64,000 nt of DNA, from NCBI RefSeq assembly GCF_039555335.1, contig NW_027305506.1, forward strand, positions 930,001-994,000, in the 5' to 3' direction. Shown piece after piece: positions 10,168 to 20,461 of the stretch; position 1 is the first letter of the stretch, and the number at the start of each line of letters is the position of its first letter. Source of the DNA: Amphiura filiformis (lineage: Eukaryota; Echinodermata; Ophiuroidea; Amphilepidida; Amphiuridae). A model generated the notes under the pieces. The model was given only the letters and a program-made list of their open reading frames with translations, did no database searches and was not told the DNA's origin. The position numbers and the translations under genes are program-made.

Positions 10168-11218
10168 CTTCATGATTAGATGCAATGGGATGACTAAAGT
10201 AAGCAATACACAGGGGAAAGAAGAATTACGCATCGCACACTAGCACATTTAAACATGAAGTTACAAATGGAAACATACCGTCGTTTTATCTTTTCAGTTT
10301 CTGTTTCCGTATCCGTAATAGTTTTTGTAAGTCATTGTTATTATGAAGTGGTAGTCTCCCAGGTATGACCAATCTTTTATTCTAGCCTTTTGTTAGTTAC
10401 TGAAAATTTGAAGCTCGTGAATTTCAGTTTTCGTTTTGGTAAGTTATATTGATTTTTTACATAAAACCTTGAGATGTGCGGTTGGGTGCCAATCTAGACA
10501 AAAGAAGAGTCTAAATTTTACGGTCCTAAATTTGCGGTAAATTGTACGGCTTCAATTGACATGTGTTTGGTGTATATGCACTTACGTCTAGTGATTCGTA
10601 AAAAAAGTCTTGCATTGAAATATATACTAACCATGTTGCCAAGTTATAAGCAAAAGTCTTTCATATTGGCGATGAAACGAGCGCCTAAAATAGTCAAATA
10701 TCTCCCAATGAGGCACGATAAGTGGTGATTTAGTAAACATGTTTTACATTGAAATGCAATACAAAAGAATTGCATTGGAGCAAAGATAATTTATTCTATT
10801 CATGGCAAGCTAATCTGATAATTGGTTGGGCCTATATGCAGACTCGGGCCCCGGGTTTATTTTAAATTTATTTTAGTTTATTTTTGCAGAGCTTATTTTC
10901 AGTCATAAATTTCGCGAGGGGGAGGGAGGGAGGGAGATACTTAAGTTGAGACTGAACAAGCGAGAGTGGGAGGGGGGTGAGGAAGAAAGAGAGGAGAGGA
11001 GAGACGGAAAGACTAGAAAGAGAAGAACTCGAGAGGAGAGAGTAGGTACCGAGTGGGGAGACTGATCATGGGGGGCAGGAGGAAGCAAAATAGGGAGATA
11101 GACATTGATACGAGGGAAGGGCGATATGCTCATAAGCGGGCCTTTTGTGATTTTAGAGCTTATTTTCAACGTTTTTACAGAAAAAAGTGGACTTTGTCAT
11201 TCGGATATACCAGAGATA

Positions 11219-11291
11219 TACCTGTGCGGGGACTAGAACCCCAGACCTCTCGCTTGTTGGGCGAGCGATCTATCCACTGAGCTACACAGAC
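11219..11291 (-). tRNA. tRNA-Val(AAC)-like sequence
   Basis: The minus strand folds as a tRNA. The acceptor arms GTCTGTG and CACAGGT pair at all seven positions (two wobbles). The anticodon stem CTCGC/GCGAG encloses CCAACAA (anticodon AAC), and a T stem TGGGG/CCCCG encloses TTCTAGT. The D stem has one mismatch. It could be a working tRNA-Val gene or a well-kept SINE head; no SINE body was recognised downstream. Confidence 0.55.
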
Positions 11292-12359
11292 TGTCCCTGA
11301 TAAACAGGACTCAAGTCTGGTACTTATGGATATGAGCAGTCAAGGGTGAACAGTACAAACAACACATATAATAATACACACCAGTGTAGGAGATCAATTA
11401 ATGATGCTTACCCGCCAGCCTAATATAATCATACAAACAGAGGAAGAGGCTTACGCATCATACACTGGAACATTACAACTAGCGCACGAGATCAAATTAA
11501 TGATGCTTAATCGTAATTCTTAATATATCAATAAACAGGGAAAGAAGAATAAGCAATAGAGATTTACTACAGGGACCCTTTGTCAAGTTATGTCCAATAA
11601 AAAAATGTTTGTGATTTACTAATGGTTACAGCATGGTCTGAGGCCTTATTGTAGTCACACAAAATTTAGTCAGGCCTTCTATAATTTATATAACTACTAT
11701 AATTATGTAATTCATTATACACGCATGGTGAATGAAACAATAAATTACATGAATTGCCACGTGCAATTGTAGTCATTTGGTAAGACAACATTACATACAT
11801 CATGCGTGTGAAACCATGGTGCAGTACAAATAATACCATCTGTTGGCATTATTTTATTCCACAAATACCTGAATTCTAAAAATTTTCAATTTTGGAGTTG
11901 TGTCATAGCGCAGTCTAAGAGGAGTTGATGGAGAAAAAACCCAAAAAAACAGACCTTCCTTTTCCTTTTCATGCCATAGCATGTAAGCACCACAAGTAAG
12001 TTTAAAACTGGCATGTCGTGATCGCAAAATTGCATGGACAAATCACAAATCCAATTCTAGCTTACCTTTCCATCCAATTTAATGTCTAAATAAATTGCAT
12101 TCTTGCCCAGGACTCTTGAATAAAAAAGCACTTATACATGTAGATACTTAGTATATTGCGATAATATGTAATCTCAGTATGGGCACCATGCACTATATTT
12201 CAAGAGTTTTTTCATTGAAAATTCACTTCTAACAAACGCCACCCCACCCCCCCATTTTGGAAAATGCAAAACCCCCATGGTATTAAATAGAGCAAACATA
12301 CGGTATATAGAAGGTATCTGCTCTTTATGTACATGTATGGTAAGGACCCTGCAATGTAC

Positions 12360-12526
12360 CTTGATTCTTTTAAGATCCTCTATTTCATTTTGTAGAATGC
12401 CTATAGTTTCTTGCTTCTTGGTCTCTGTAGATTTCTGCAAACTCTCCAGCTCCTCGATACGGGATCCAAACTCCTCACGTACGTTCTTCTCATGTTCATA
12501 TTCATCTTTGTAACTCCTTAACATAA
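12360..12526 (-). CDS. RABEP-like: Rabaptin-like gene, coiled-coil exon
   Basis: This 167-bp exon follows the acceptor CCTTCACAG|TT and ends at AAG|GTACAT. It starts with two bases that complete a codon with the A left by exon 13706-13895, then codes for 55 residues, ending in phase 0. The protein is a charged coiled coil: MLRSYKDEYEHEKNVREEFG, then ELESLQKSTETKKQETIGIL and QNEIEDLKRIK. The final part fits the position of AELERIK in rabaptin-5 as I recall it. A partial, decayed copy of the start of this exon lies just upstream at 12587-12634. Confidence 0.8.
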
Positions 12527-12586
12527 CTGTGAAGGAATAAAACATATGCAAAAAGTATCATTAATATTCATAAATATACAAAAGAG

Positions 12587-12634
12587 GTCACTTCTTCTCA
12601 TACTCATACTTATCTTTGTAACTTCTTAATAACC
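12587..12634 (-). pseudogene. Partial duplicate of the 12360-12526 exon
   Basis: On the minus strand, TTAAGAAGTTACAAAGATAA and the following TATGAGAAGAAG match the first 40-odd bases of the coding exon. Substitutions introduce stops and the acceptor is gone. It is one of several local exon duplicates in this gene. Confidence 0.65.
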
Positions 12635-12921
12635 ATATATGCGACATGACCTGATCCACTCAGGCCAAAGAAATCTAAAAGCTCTAGATTCTAAAAGAAA
12701 TCTAAAAGCTCTATTTTAATGCAAAACCCCCATGGTATTTCTAAAAGAAATCTAAAAGCTCTATTTTAATTGGTTACTTATTCATTTCATTCCTATCTAA
12801 TACATGCTTCAAGTGATTCACCGAGAGCAAGTTGTGATCAAGCTTTTTGTATTGTTTTAATCTGTCCGCAAAGGGCAATGTTACTGATAATTTAGCAGTG
12901 AAAGGTTTTTGGATGTATTCG

Positions 12922-13392
12922 GCAATGTAACCAATCACAGGCACTGTAAGAAAGGTAGTTACATACACAGCAATGTAACCAATCACAGGCACTGTAAGAA
13001 AGGCAATTATATACACAGCAATGTAACCAATCACAGGCACTGTAAGAAAGGTAGTTACATACACAGCAATGTAACCAATCACAGGCACTGTAAGAAAGGC
13101 AGTTATATACACAGCAATGTAACCAATCACAGGCACTGTAAGAAAGGCAGTTATATACACAGCAATGTAACCAATCACAGGCACTGTCAGAAAGGCAGTG
13201 CAATGTAACCAATCACATGCACTGTAAGAAAGGCAGTTATATACACAGCAATGTAACCAATCACAGGCACTGTAAGAAAGGCAGTTATATACACAGCAAT
13301 GTAACCAATCACAGGCACTGTAAGAAAGGCAGTTATATACACAGCAATGTAACCAATCACAGGAACTGTAAGAAATGCAGTAGTGCCCATAC
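12922..13392 (+). repeat. 48-bp minisatellite derived from a CCAAT hairpin element
   Basis: About ten copies of a 48-bp unit begin GCAATGTAACCAATCACAGG and continue with CACTGTAAGAAAGG. One unit is about 11 bp short. The CCAATCA and CTGTAAGAAAGGCAGT parts are those of the dispersed hairpin element (as at 640-700 and 21340-21410), so the array appears to be a local amplification of half an element. Open frames on both strands result only from the unit length being a multiple of three. Confidence 0.85.
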
Positions 13393-13705
13393 ACAGAGAA
13401 GATATCTTGCACTTCCCATAATGCATTTCTCCCATTTCAATTTTCTGTATTGATTTCCGTGCTGATTTGCTATCCAGTGCAACACTGGTCGATAGTGACA
13501 AAATGTATCTCAATGAACAGAGCCCATCCAGGTCTTACAAAGTATGTTAATTTCTTGACTATTGACCCATGGTTTGCCAGTCTATTCTCAACAAGAAAAC
13601 AAAGGGAATGGTAGTAATGGTAGTGTCATTTTATGAAATGAGGTGATGTATCATGTTGCAAAGGATTCTGGGAAAGGTAAGATAATTTCTCTATCCCATA
13701 CATAC

Positions 13706-13895
13706 TTAGTTCTTCTTTAGACTCATCCAGCTCTGTCTGGTATGTTTCTTCTAGGGTGTTCTTAGTATGTTGTTCTGCTTGGAGTTGATCTTTTAGGAAT
13801 CCAATCTCATTGCGAAGACTCTCCTCTATGTGTTCTGAATTGACCTTGACTGTGATGATATCTTCACGATATTTAATGCACAGCCTTTGTAAGTC
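13706..13895 (-). CDS. RABEP-like: Rabaptin-like gene, conserved coiled-coil exon (KYREDII)
   Basis: This 190-bp exon follows the acceptor TCTCTTCAG|GAC and ends at CTAA|GTATGT in phase 1. It codes for 63 residues including CIKYREDIITVK, then HIEESLRNEIGFLKDQLQAE. Human rabaptin-5, from memory, has LKYREDIINVR, then LKEQIQAEQ at the same spacing, so the match is close. It forms part of the extended C-terminal coiled coil of this endosomal Rab effector. Both splice junctions are in phase with the neighbouring exons (14896 and 12526). Confidence 0.88.
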
Positions 13896-14143
13896 CTGAA
13901 GAGAATAAAAGATTACGTCAAATGTTTACATAAAATAACTATTTTAACTTGAAATTTCTGAATATGATGATTTTGACATAAGATACATTGTATTTGTAAT
14001 GATTGTTTGTAAATTCCCATTCATCCCTTTAATAAGTGGCCCTCCCCCGCACAAGTGAATGAATTAAGAGCCCATGGTGCTCATTGAATGTGGTATTTCT
14101 CCTTCCAAGTAAAGTACAGTTCACCAATGTCGTATCACATTTA

Positions 14144-14262
14144 GGGATTCAATCATGTTTCACCTTGTTCATTACCGTTTAACAACGATGCGGCCGCGCC
14201 GGACGCGAGTTGTTAAATGGTGATGAACAACGGTGAAACAAGACTGAATCCCTTTCAACAAT
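14144..14262. repeat. Foldback sequence with GC-rich loop
   Basis: Arms of about 45 bp (GTTTCACCTTGTTCATTACC and the inverse GGTGATGAACAACGGTGAAA) flank a loop containing GCGGCCGCGCC. It lies in an intron and is probably a MITE. Confidence 0.65.
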
Positions 14263-14895
14263 GAAAAGAAGCTAAAGATCGTATAATTCACGATTATTTC
14301 ACGAGGAAATGTCAGTTAATCATTGTCACTAAGCCTTACAAAAACTTCGATGATTTCTCTGTTAATATCATCAATAAAACTACAGAATAAAACGGCAAAA
14401 TTTAACCGCTATCTGAAAATACTGAATTCAACTTGTAAGCTTGCATACGCACAAAGGTTCCAGGCATGACAAATTTTACGCCTCTCTAGAACGCTGTAGT
14501 CTCGCTCAAGCGTCACAGTATACGCTTACAGTAAAAGTGTGGATTCATCACGGATTAACAACGGTTGGCTCCTGTACAAAGGTATAGGAGGAGTTGTTGA
14601 AACTGAAATGATATACATGCGTATACTATAATCAGCTCTTAATAGGCGAGAATTATTCGGTTTTTGTTACTGCGCGAGTCAATAAAGTTCCAACTTACGC
14701 ACACGTAAATTCATAAAAGCTCGCATCATTCACGCAATACCCAAAGCCCAGTTCGCGTAAGTGCTGCGTTCAGCTGGGTGTACGCCATACTATATCAGTC
14801 CATGGTGTTGTGAGTCCCGCCTATTACGAGCTGATCATCAGAGTATAGATATTCAGATATGCCAATGTCTTTGATGAACCCGAGTATATACTTAC
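14263..14895. other. Intron with foldback-related sequence
   Basis: No exon is seen. The part around 14640-14800 (TACTGCGCGAGTCAATAAAG, CTTACGCACACGTAAATTCA) resembles, in inverse orientation, sequence inside the foldback element at 49003-49384 and its right flank. Confidence 0.45.
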
Positions 14896-14997
14896 ATCTA
14901 CTCCATTTGGCAGTTGGAAATCTTCACCCCTTACAATGGACGTATGTAGAGTTCTTTTGCCACTCAAACTTTCATTTTCTTTCTGAAGTCTTTGTAC
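14896..14997 (-). CDS. RABEP-like: Rabaptin-like gene, exon coding VQRLQKENESL
   Basis: This 102-bp exon (34 codons, phase 0 at both ends) follows TGCATCAG|GTA and ends GAT|GTAAGT. It reads VQRLQKENESLSGKRTLHTS, then IVRGEDFQLPNGVD. Human rabaptin-5, from memory, has VRLQKDNDSLQGKHSLHVS, then AEDFILP at the same position, so homology is clear over most of the exon. It joins exon 13706-13895 directly in frame. The DFxLP segment interrupts the coiled coil and is a useful family marker. Confidence 0.88.
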
Positions 14998-15065
14998 CTG
15001 ATGCAATAGAAGTGTACACAAATCAGACAATTAGGATTAAGTGCCTGAGCTTTATCGAGATTAAA

Positions 15066-15445
15066 TCCATACAACCCCTATGGAAGAAATGACCTTAATC
15101 TCACACACAGGGGGTATATATTTCAAATGGAGTCACCCATTCAGGTAACCCCATTTGTGACACAATCTGGTCCATGGGGGCCAACAGAGGCATTTTTGAA
15201 AATTGAGTTACTGTAATTATTACATTATACATACATTAGGCTATTATTTACTGAAAACACCAAAGGTCTAGCATACTTTGTTGTAAAGTTATGAAGTGTT
15301 TTGATGTCTATTTTCTTTATGTATTTTATTGTTTTTTACTCCATATTTTTACCTTTATCTCAGTTTAAAATTTGCCGCCTTTGGCCCCCATAGACCAGAT
15401 CATGTCACATTTGGGGTGCATGGATTTCAACTGAAACAGAGGATT
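15066..15445. mobile_element. Split copy of the GAAATCCATACA palindromic MITE
   Basis: The left half (AAATCCATACAACCCCTATG, GACCTTAATCTC) is at 15063-15150, and a right-end fragment (TGCATGGATTTCAACTG) at about 15417-15440. Between them is unrelated AT-rich sequence. The copy appears interrupted or rearranged. Confidence 0.5.
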
Positions 15446-15600
15446 AGGTAAAATAATTTGCTGCGACCCAAGAAGGCAGCACATTAAGTGCAAGTGTCAA
15501 TAATGATTCATAATTAACAAATTTCCTAAGATAATTTTAACAGTTTTGCTGATAGGGAGACTGTTGAAATCTTGTACTATTTGATAATTTCTGTCATTAA

Positions 15601-16214
15601 GGTTGGTCTTAACCCTAGAATTATGGAAACTTTTGGGCCTCATAACTTGTTGGTCTAAGTATAAAAATATATATATTTAGAAGAGCAAAGACTTGACAAA
15701 CCCATCTGTGATGTAAAATTTGGCCAAAAATGCTCAGTTTTGGAGAAACTAAAAAAAAATTTTGACTCAAATATTTTCATGCAACATCACAAAAAATTCA
15801 TCAGCAAATTTTCTTTTGTTATTAATTTTTTGAAATTTCGATAAACTTTTTACTATTTTTTGTGTGCAAAATTTAGCATTTTTCAAGCATTTTTGGTGAA
15901 AATTTCTCAAAGTTGGTCAAAGAAAGAAAATCAAAAAGCAGGTCCTGGACATTTATATCTAGTTTTAATTAATATTTTTGGTTTTGTTTTACTGCAGAAT
16001 TTTCCCCGCAAAAAATTGGGTCAAAAAACAAGTTTTTGTTTTTTTTGGGGTGGGGGTGGGGGGGAGGAGAGATTTTCTCCCAAACTGAGCATTTTTGCCC
16101 TAAAAGATGGGCTCGTAATGTCTTTGGCAATATGTATACTTTTTATACTTTAGACCAACAATTTAACAGTTATGAGGCCCAAAAGTTTCCATAATTCCAG
16201 GGTTATGACCAACC
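15601..16214. mobile_element. MITE with about 60-bp terminal inverted repeats
   Basis: The left end GGTTGGTCTTAACCCTAGAA (then AAACTTTTGGGCCTCATAAC) recurs inverted at the right end (GTTATGAGGCCCAAAAGTTT, then GGGTTATGACCAACC). The inside is AT-rich with no transposase. A second copy lies at 62275-62928 and shares internal sequence such as AAATTTCTCAAAGTT. It sits in a rabaptin intron. Confidence 0.8.
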
Positions 16215-16306
16215 TAAAAGCATCTGGGTTTTTTCACCCGCTGGGACCGACAAGTAGAATGCAATTTTTAGAGAAATTATTCAAGTTACAAATTTGAGGA
16301 ACTTAC

Positions 16307-16345
16307 TTCTTGATAAACTGCATCTCTGGAATTTAACAGCATTGT
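16307..16345 (-). CDS. RABEP-like: Rabaptin-like gene, 39-bp micro-exon
   Basis: This exon codes for 13 residues, TMLLNSRDAVYQE, in phase 0 on both sides. It lies between TATCTTGCAG|ACA and GAA|GTAAGT. It corresponds to AVLMQSREQVSEE just before the VRLQK segment of human rabaptin-5 (from memory) and joins exactly to VQRLQKEN in the next exon. Its small size makes it easy to miss in automatic annotation, but both splice sites and the flanking frame support it. Confidence 0.8.
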
Positions 16346-17293
16346 CTGCAAGATACATAACCAAAGACATATGTTATACATGTAAGTCATTGATTTAATC
16401 GTGTGGAGTATGTGAAATATATTTTAGCCCTGTATTTGCTGTGGAGTTCCCTTCAGGTTTTAAGATCCATTTTGACTAGACAGACAAAATGTGCATCTGA
16501 AAAGTCCTACTACCTTTAGCTATCTACACCATGGCTTATTATTTGAATCAGCTTGCCCACCAGCATATCAACTACCCTTGGGCCAAGGCTAGGGGGCTTA
16601 ACTTAGTCACAAAAAATAGGCATAATCAACAACTGATCAAACTCAAATATAATACACCCTGGGCTTATGAATAGTAAAAAGGGCCTTTAAGTTGATTTTT
16701 GAAGATTCTTTGATAGTTAATTATATTGTCCTATGAATGGCAAAGAGACTTGGTCAAGTCTACATATCAAATGGACCTGCACTTGCCAGATTAGAAGTTT
16801 GTCCATGTCAGACATTCTTACAGTAGTACGCTCAAATTTACAATGCACATGATATACATAGGGGTCCTGCAGAACATATAAAGCTAGATTTCAAAATAGG
16901 CCAACATAATTGTAAAGCTCAAGATTAAATATAACAATACTGTTATAATATTTTCCTGTAAACCTTTGATGAGAGTGTATTATAAGTTTACATCGCAGAT
17001 TAACTACGTTGAAAAGCACTTGTCTCTGATTGGCTGCCAAGGTGATCTATGTTGCTGAGTGGAAATTTATGAATGCGCTTTGCATCTGTGTTGTTAGCTC
17101 TGACTTTTCAACACCACAGTACGTAGTATGCTCTCGTCAACGGTTTACAGTAAAATATAGACAAGTATTGAGCAAAAATTAAACAATATAAAATCAATGT
17201 TATGCATCTGTAATAAGATCTAAAAGAAATATTTTGATTGGTTGCCCAGATGATTATATCATGTAATCAACCAATCAGGGGTATTGTACTTAC
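16346..17293. other. Intron
   Basis: No exon is seen. A CCAAT hairpin element lies at about 17216-17285, next to the donor of the 17294 exon. Confidence 0.55.
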
Positions 17294-17392
17294 CAATTGG
17301 TCATGCATTTCATTCTGTGCACGTAAGTAATTTTGACGTAAATCTGTTAGAAACTTCTCAGATTCTAGATTTTTACTACTTGCTGTCATAAT
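17294..17392 (-). CDS. RABEP-like: Rabaptin-like gene, coiled-coil exon
   Basis: This 99-bp exon (33 codons, phase 0 at both ends) lies between TTTCTTTCAG|ATT and TTG|GTAAGT. It reads IMTASSKNLESEKFLTDLRQ, then NYLRAQNEMHDQL. It aligns by position with ISALVLRAQASEILLEELQQ in human rabaptin-5 (from memory) and continues the coiled coil. Splicing to the 39-bp exon gives QLTMLLNSRDAV in frame. Confidence 0.82.
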
Positions 17393-17820
17393 CTGAAAGA
17401 AAAAAGTATGAGTGATTGAAGACTAACCACTAGGCATGTCTGATTTTATGTTGTCCATTCCATTATATGTGAGCGATTGCACTTTGTTGTTAAGGTGAGT
17501 TGTTAATGGAGAACGAAATATTGAGATAAATAAAGCTGACACACAAGAGGAATGTCAATGGTTCTATACAGGATATCCCAAGGCTTAATGTAAGGGGTGT
17601 CATTTCTTCCCCATGTGCATGATTTTTCTCAAGAGGGAAACACCTAAAACTTTTGTTTTGATGTATTATTGGCCTAAACTCAAGAATCCCAAGACCTATG
17701 GAAATATGAATGCGATTATAACTCTCCTTCACTTTAGACTTTGCTTACTGGTTGATTGATACATTGATTGATTGACTACCTGATCCATTTATTGATTAAT
17801 TGATTGATTGACAACAACTT

Positions 17821-18297
17821 AAGCTGAATTTATACTCAATCGCCGAGCGATTGCGATTAAACGCTTTTGAAAAGCGATGAGCAATCGCCGAATTTTGCGA
17901 TGTATCGCTCGTCGGTTTTGCATTTATACTTATCACGGCGATAGCGATTGCAGCCGACAATTAAAATATTCTAAATGCCACAAAATACATTTTTAAAACA
18001 TCAGTTGCTGTCAATAATTATTGCTTTGAATTAATACATCACCAAAAATTAATAATCGAGAAAGGTAAATTAATTAGCAAAATAATAGATTCAGAAGGTT
18101 GTATATGATTGGTTGACGCATTCACGTGTCAAGCGATATCGCAGGGAAGTTGAGATTTCTTCAACTTGCAAAAGCGACATCGTTTTTGTCGGCGATTTGA
18201 ATCGATTGATCGGCTTGACGGTCTGGAAATGTAAGTAAACATTGAGCATGCGTGAAAATCGCTTTTCTGCAAAAGTGATCGAGTATAAATTCAGCTT
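17821..18297. mobile_element. Foldback element with AAGCTGAATTTATACTC ends
   Basis: The left end AAGCTGAATTTATACTCAAT and right end GAGTATAAATTCAGCTT are inverse, with further symmetry inside (CGATTGC-type blocks). A second, diverged copy with the same ends is at 48321-48897. The right end abuts a decayed duplicate exon, so insertion probably truncated that exon. The target duplication is not clear. Confidence 0.75.
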
Positions 18298-18309
18298 TAC
18301 ATGGTTTTA

Positions 18310-18383
18310 CTTCAGCAGCATTTTTCAAACTCTCCTTTAATTCACTTCCTAGTCTTTGCTCATTGGCTACATGAGTCAAGGCC
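18310..18383 (-). pseudogene. Decayed duplicate of the 18649-18747 exon, copy 1
   Basis: The minus strand still reads THVANEQRLGSELKESLKNA and AE, close to the coding exon VANEQRLRSELEESLKNAAE. Its 3' end, including the donor, was lost where the foldback element 17821-18297 begins. Confidence 0.75.
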
Positions 18384-18452
18384 TTGTTGATTGATTTATT
18401 GATTAATTGTTGATTGATCAATCAATCTATTGATTAATTGATTACAACTAAC

Positions 18453-18530
18453 CTGGCTTGGTGCATCTTAGCAGCATTTTTCAAACTCTCCTCTAATTCA
18501 CTTCTTAGCCTTAGCTCATTGGCTACATTA
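18453..18530 (-). pseudogene. Decayed duplicate of the 18649-18747 exon, copy 2
   Basis: The minus strand reads NVANELRLRSELEESLKNAA and then loses frame by a one-base deletion (GCTGCTAAG instead of GCTGCTGAAG). The donor CAG|GTTAGT is retained, identical to that of the coding exon. The 5' part and acceptor are replaced by TGAT repeats. Confidence 0.78.
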
Positions 18531-18560
18531 GTTAGGGATTGATTGATTGATTGATTGACA

Positions 18561-18615
<55 letters not shown>

Positions 18616-18625
18616 CAATCAATCT
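18531..18625. repeat. (TGAT)n microsatellite
   Basis: Long runs of TTGA/TGAT separate the duplicated exon copies; shorter runs lie at 17740-17810 and 18385-18440. These tetranucleotide runs may have mediated the exon duplications by slippage or unequal exchange. Confidence 0.9.
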
Positions 18626-18648
18626 ATTGATTGATTGATAAAACTAAC

Positions 18649-18747
18649 CTGACTTTGTGCATCTTCAGCAGCATTCTTCAAACTCTCCTCTAATTCACTT
18701 CTTAGTCTTTGCTCATTAGCTACTTGAGTTTTGGCTTGCTCCAATTC
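18649..18747 (-). CDS. RABEP-like: Rabaptin-like gene, coiled-coil exon (intact copy of a triplicated exon)
   Basis: This 99-bp exon (33 codons, phase 0 at both ends) lies between AATTGCAG|GAA and CAG|GTTAGT. It reads ELEQAKTQVANEQRLRSELE, then ESLKNAAEDAQSQ. It matches the position of LRQANDQLEKTMKDKQELED in human rabaptin-5 (from memory). It joins upstream to the CDMCSNYE exon and downstream to exon 17294-17392, all in phase 0. Two decayed duplicates of the same exon lie just downstream at 18310 and 18453. Confidence 0.85.
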
Positions 18748-18837
18748 CTGCAATTACCACGGCAACAGAAGAATACATGACAATTTCAAGGTTCCTTAAA
18801 TCTAAAATGCTTCTACACTCAAAAGAATTACTTTTAG

Positions 18838-19050
18838 ATGCGATATAGGTTAAAAAACTCATGTTTCACATTTGAGGTCAAAATTTGAGCTTTGTTGTTT
18901 AATGGGGTCATTGAGTTTGTCATTGGGATGAGATTATAACTCATGACTCATATTAATCTCATCCCCAATGGCAAAGTTCAATGACCCCCATTAGACAAGC
19001 AAAGCTCATATTTTGACCTCAAGTTGTGAAACATCAGTTTTGTATCACAT
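18838..19050. repeat. Inverted repeat, about 100-bp arms
   Basis: The left arm (TTTGAGGTCAAAATTTGAGC, ATGGGGTCATTGA, CATTGGGATGAGAT) is mirrored on the right (ATCTCATCCCCAATG, TCAATGACCCCCATT, TATTTTGACCTCAA). It is a probable MITE in an intron. Confidence 0.75.
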
Positions 19051-19057
19051 TATTTAG

Positions 19058-19232
19058 AGGTTAATAACTTTGCATCGGTAATATGTCGGGCATTGTGAAA
19101 AATCTAAACATTTTGCTTTGGAACCGAGGAATATCCCGAGGGGCGAGCCCCGAGGGATATTCCGAGGTCCAAAGCAAAATGTTTAGATTTTTCACAATGC
19201 CCGATATATTACCGATGCAAAGTTATTAACCT
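19058..19232. repeat. Near-perfect palindrome, about 83-bp arms
   Basis: AGGTTAATAACTTTGCATCG and its continuation through AATCTAAACATTTTGCTTTG are almost exactly repeated inverted on the other side of a GGGCGAGCCCC centre. This is a very strong hairpin, stronger than the other repeats here, and may be recent. Confidence 0.85.
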
Positions 19233-19564
19233 CATTCATAACTTTCGCTACTTTAATCTCTTCACCTTACAAAATAACACCAAATTTTGCTCAAAAGTTT
19301 ATAAAAATAGATGAGTTTTACATCTTCCCTTTCCAAAAATCGATCAGGCTAAAACAGAACGACCAATAACAAAAGTGCGTATCAGAATCTGTGCAAATAT
19401 GGTAGCGCCGCAATCCAAATACGGCAGCCAGCGCCACAAGAGTTTGTTGGACGCTTTAATACGGCTAACGCGAAGTCAATTGTGTGCGACATTGGAACAA
19501 TTACGCATTTTGCGGTCAATTGTGAAATATTAATGACCTCGATTTATTCAGCGTTTTTTGAAAT

Positions 19565-19672
19565 AATAAAATATGATTGGATCACACGCATCATGCATAT
19601 TCATGAGGTTATGAATTCATAGCCATAACCTCATGAATATATGCTATGTGATCAAATCATATTTTATTTTTT
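19565..19672. repeat. Inverted repeat, about 45-bp arms
   Basis: AATAAAATATGATTGGATCA, then CATATTCATGAGGTTATG, is mirrored by CATAACCTCATGAATATATG, then GATCAAATCATATTTTATT. It is probably another MITE. Confidence 0.75.
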
Positions 19673-20085
19673 ATGTAAACACAAGAACACAAATTAATGT
19701 AGGTCATTAACCCTAACACCCAAAGGGTTTTTTTGCTATTGGAAGGGAGAGAACAAACAAAAAAAAGGAGATAAATGACTTAACTTAATGGATTTATATA
19801 ACATGCTCATATCATCAAAATAAGATGGTCAAGGAGCAATACAAAAGCACTTTAAGAAAAAAAAAGTAAAAACTTTAAGATAATTTAGGTAATTGACCAA
19901 TCTGAGGCAATGTTATATCGGCAGGCACGTAGTGCTCAGGGGTTTAAATTGGATGCTTTGGGTAACAGCTGTTTGCAGGGTTGCCAAAATATTTCAGCCC
20001 GAATCCCGGTTCAAATATGGTCGTGAAAATTTACAATTCTGACATGTTTGAATTTTTAAAGAAAATTTGACTATTGTTCACTCAC
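19673..20085. other. Intron, no exon seen
   Basis: AT-rich intron sequence. Nothing was recognised beyond an oligo-A stretch near 19855. Confidence 0.5.
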
Positions 20086-20208
20086 CTGTTTAAAACCTTG
20101 AACCAAATCTTTACACTCCTGTTCATTACTCTGAACAGTCTGTAGTTGTAACTCATAATTACTGCACATATCACATGGCCTGCCTATCTTCTCTCTAGCA
20201 TTCTTGAC
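20086..20208 (-). CDS. RABEP-like: Rabaptin-like gene, CDMCSNYE exon
   Basis: This 123-bp exon (41 codons, phase 0 at both ends) lies between CATGTTTAG|GTC and CAG|GTGAGT. It reads VKNAREKIGRPCDMCSNYEL, then QLQTVQSNEQECKDLVQGFK. The segment GRxCDMCSNYExQLQ is the family hallmark in human rabaptin-5 (GRRCDMCSNYEKQLQ, from memory), just before the C-terminal coiled coil. This exon is the strongest single support for the gene's identity. A decayed second version lies at 20462-20540. The C-x2-C pair might bind metal, but I know of no firm evidence. Confidence 0.92.
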
Positions 20209-20461
20209 CTAAACATGATAATAATGAGATGGAATCAACTGGCAACTCTAGTAGAAGATCTTCTAGAAACACTGATCTCAGCATCTCACACACCATTACC
20301 CACAGAGGAAGGAACCAGTTGGTTCTGAAATTACCTGGGCAAAATCAAAATAACTAAATAACTTGTGTAGTTAAACTGCCCCTATATGAAAGTTGCATGC
20401 ATCGCAACAGACAAAATGTTAAGAGTGCAAATATGCAATGTAACACAGCTTGATGGTCAAG

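Larger units (their letters stand above)
9970..12359 (-). other. Intron of the rabaptin-like gene with tRNA-like sequences
   Basis: The stretch contains two tRNA-like sequences and a purine-rich run (10905-11070) but no certain exon. Relative to human rabaptin-5, about 45 coiled-coil residues are expected between the exons at 12360 and 9969, and I did not find them. One weak candidate is a short segment near 12065-12115 with a good donor AAG|GTAAGC, but its length does not keep frame. A direct 12360-to-9969 splice is phase 0 and possible. Confidence 0.45.

Noticed and set aside
12065-12115. Possible missing rabaptin exon (segment before donor AAG|GTAAGC)
   Set aside because: The splice sites look reasonable, but the best-bounded version is 49 bp and breaks the phase 0 to phase 0 join; the translation is not coiled-coil-like.
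6735-13392. CRISPR-like regular arrays (84-bp and 48-bp)
   Set aside because: The whole unit repeats with no unique spacers, and the DNA is animal. These are tandem repeats.
12774-13513. Several open frames of 78-212 residues over the 48-bp minisatellite
   Set aside because: All follow from a 48-bp unit without stops. The repeat derives from a non-coding hairpin element, and the surrounding exons are on a different frame and place.
18434-18622. INQSINQS-type repeat protein
   Set aside because: It is the translation of a TGAT microsatellite joined to a decayed exon copy.
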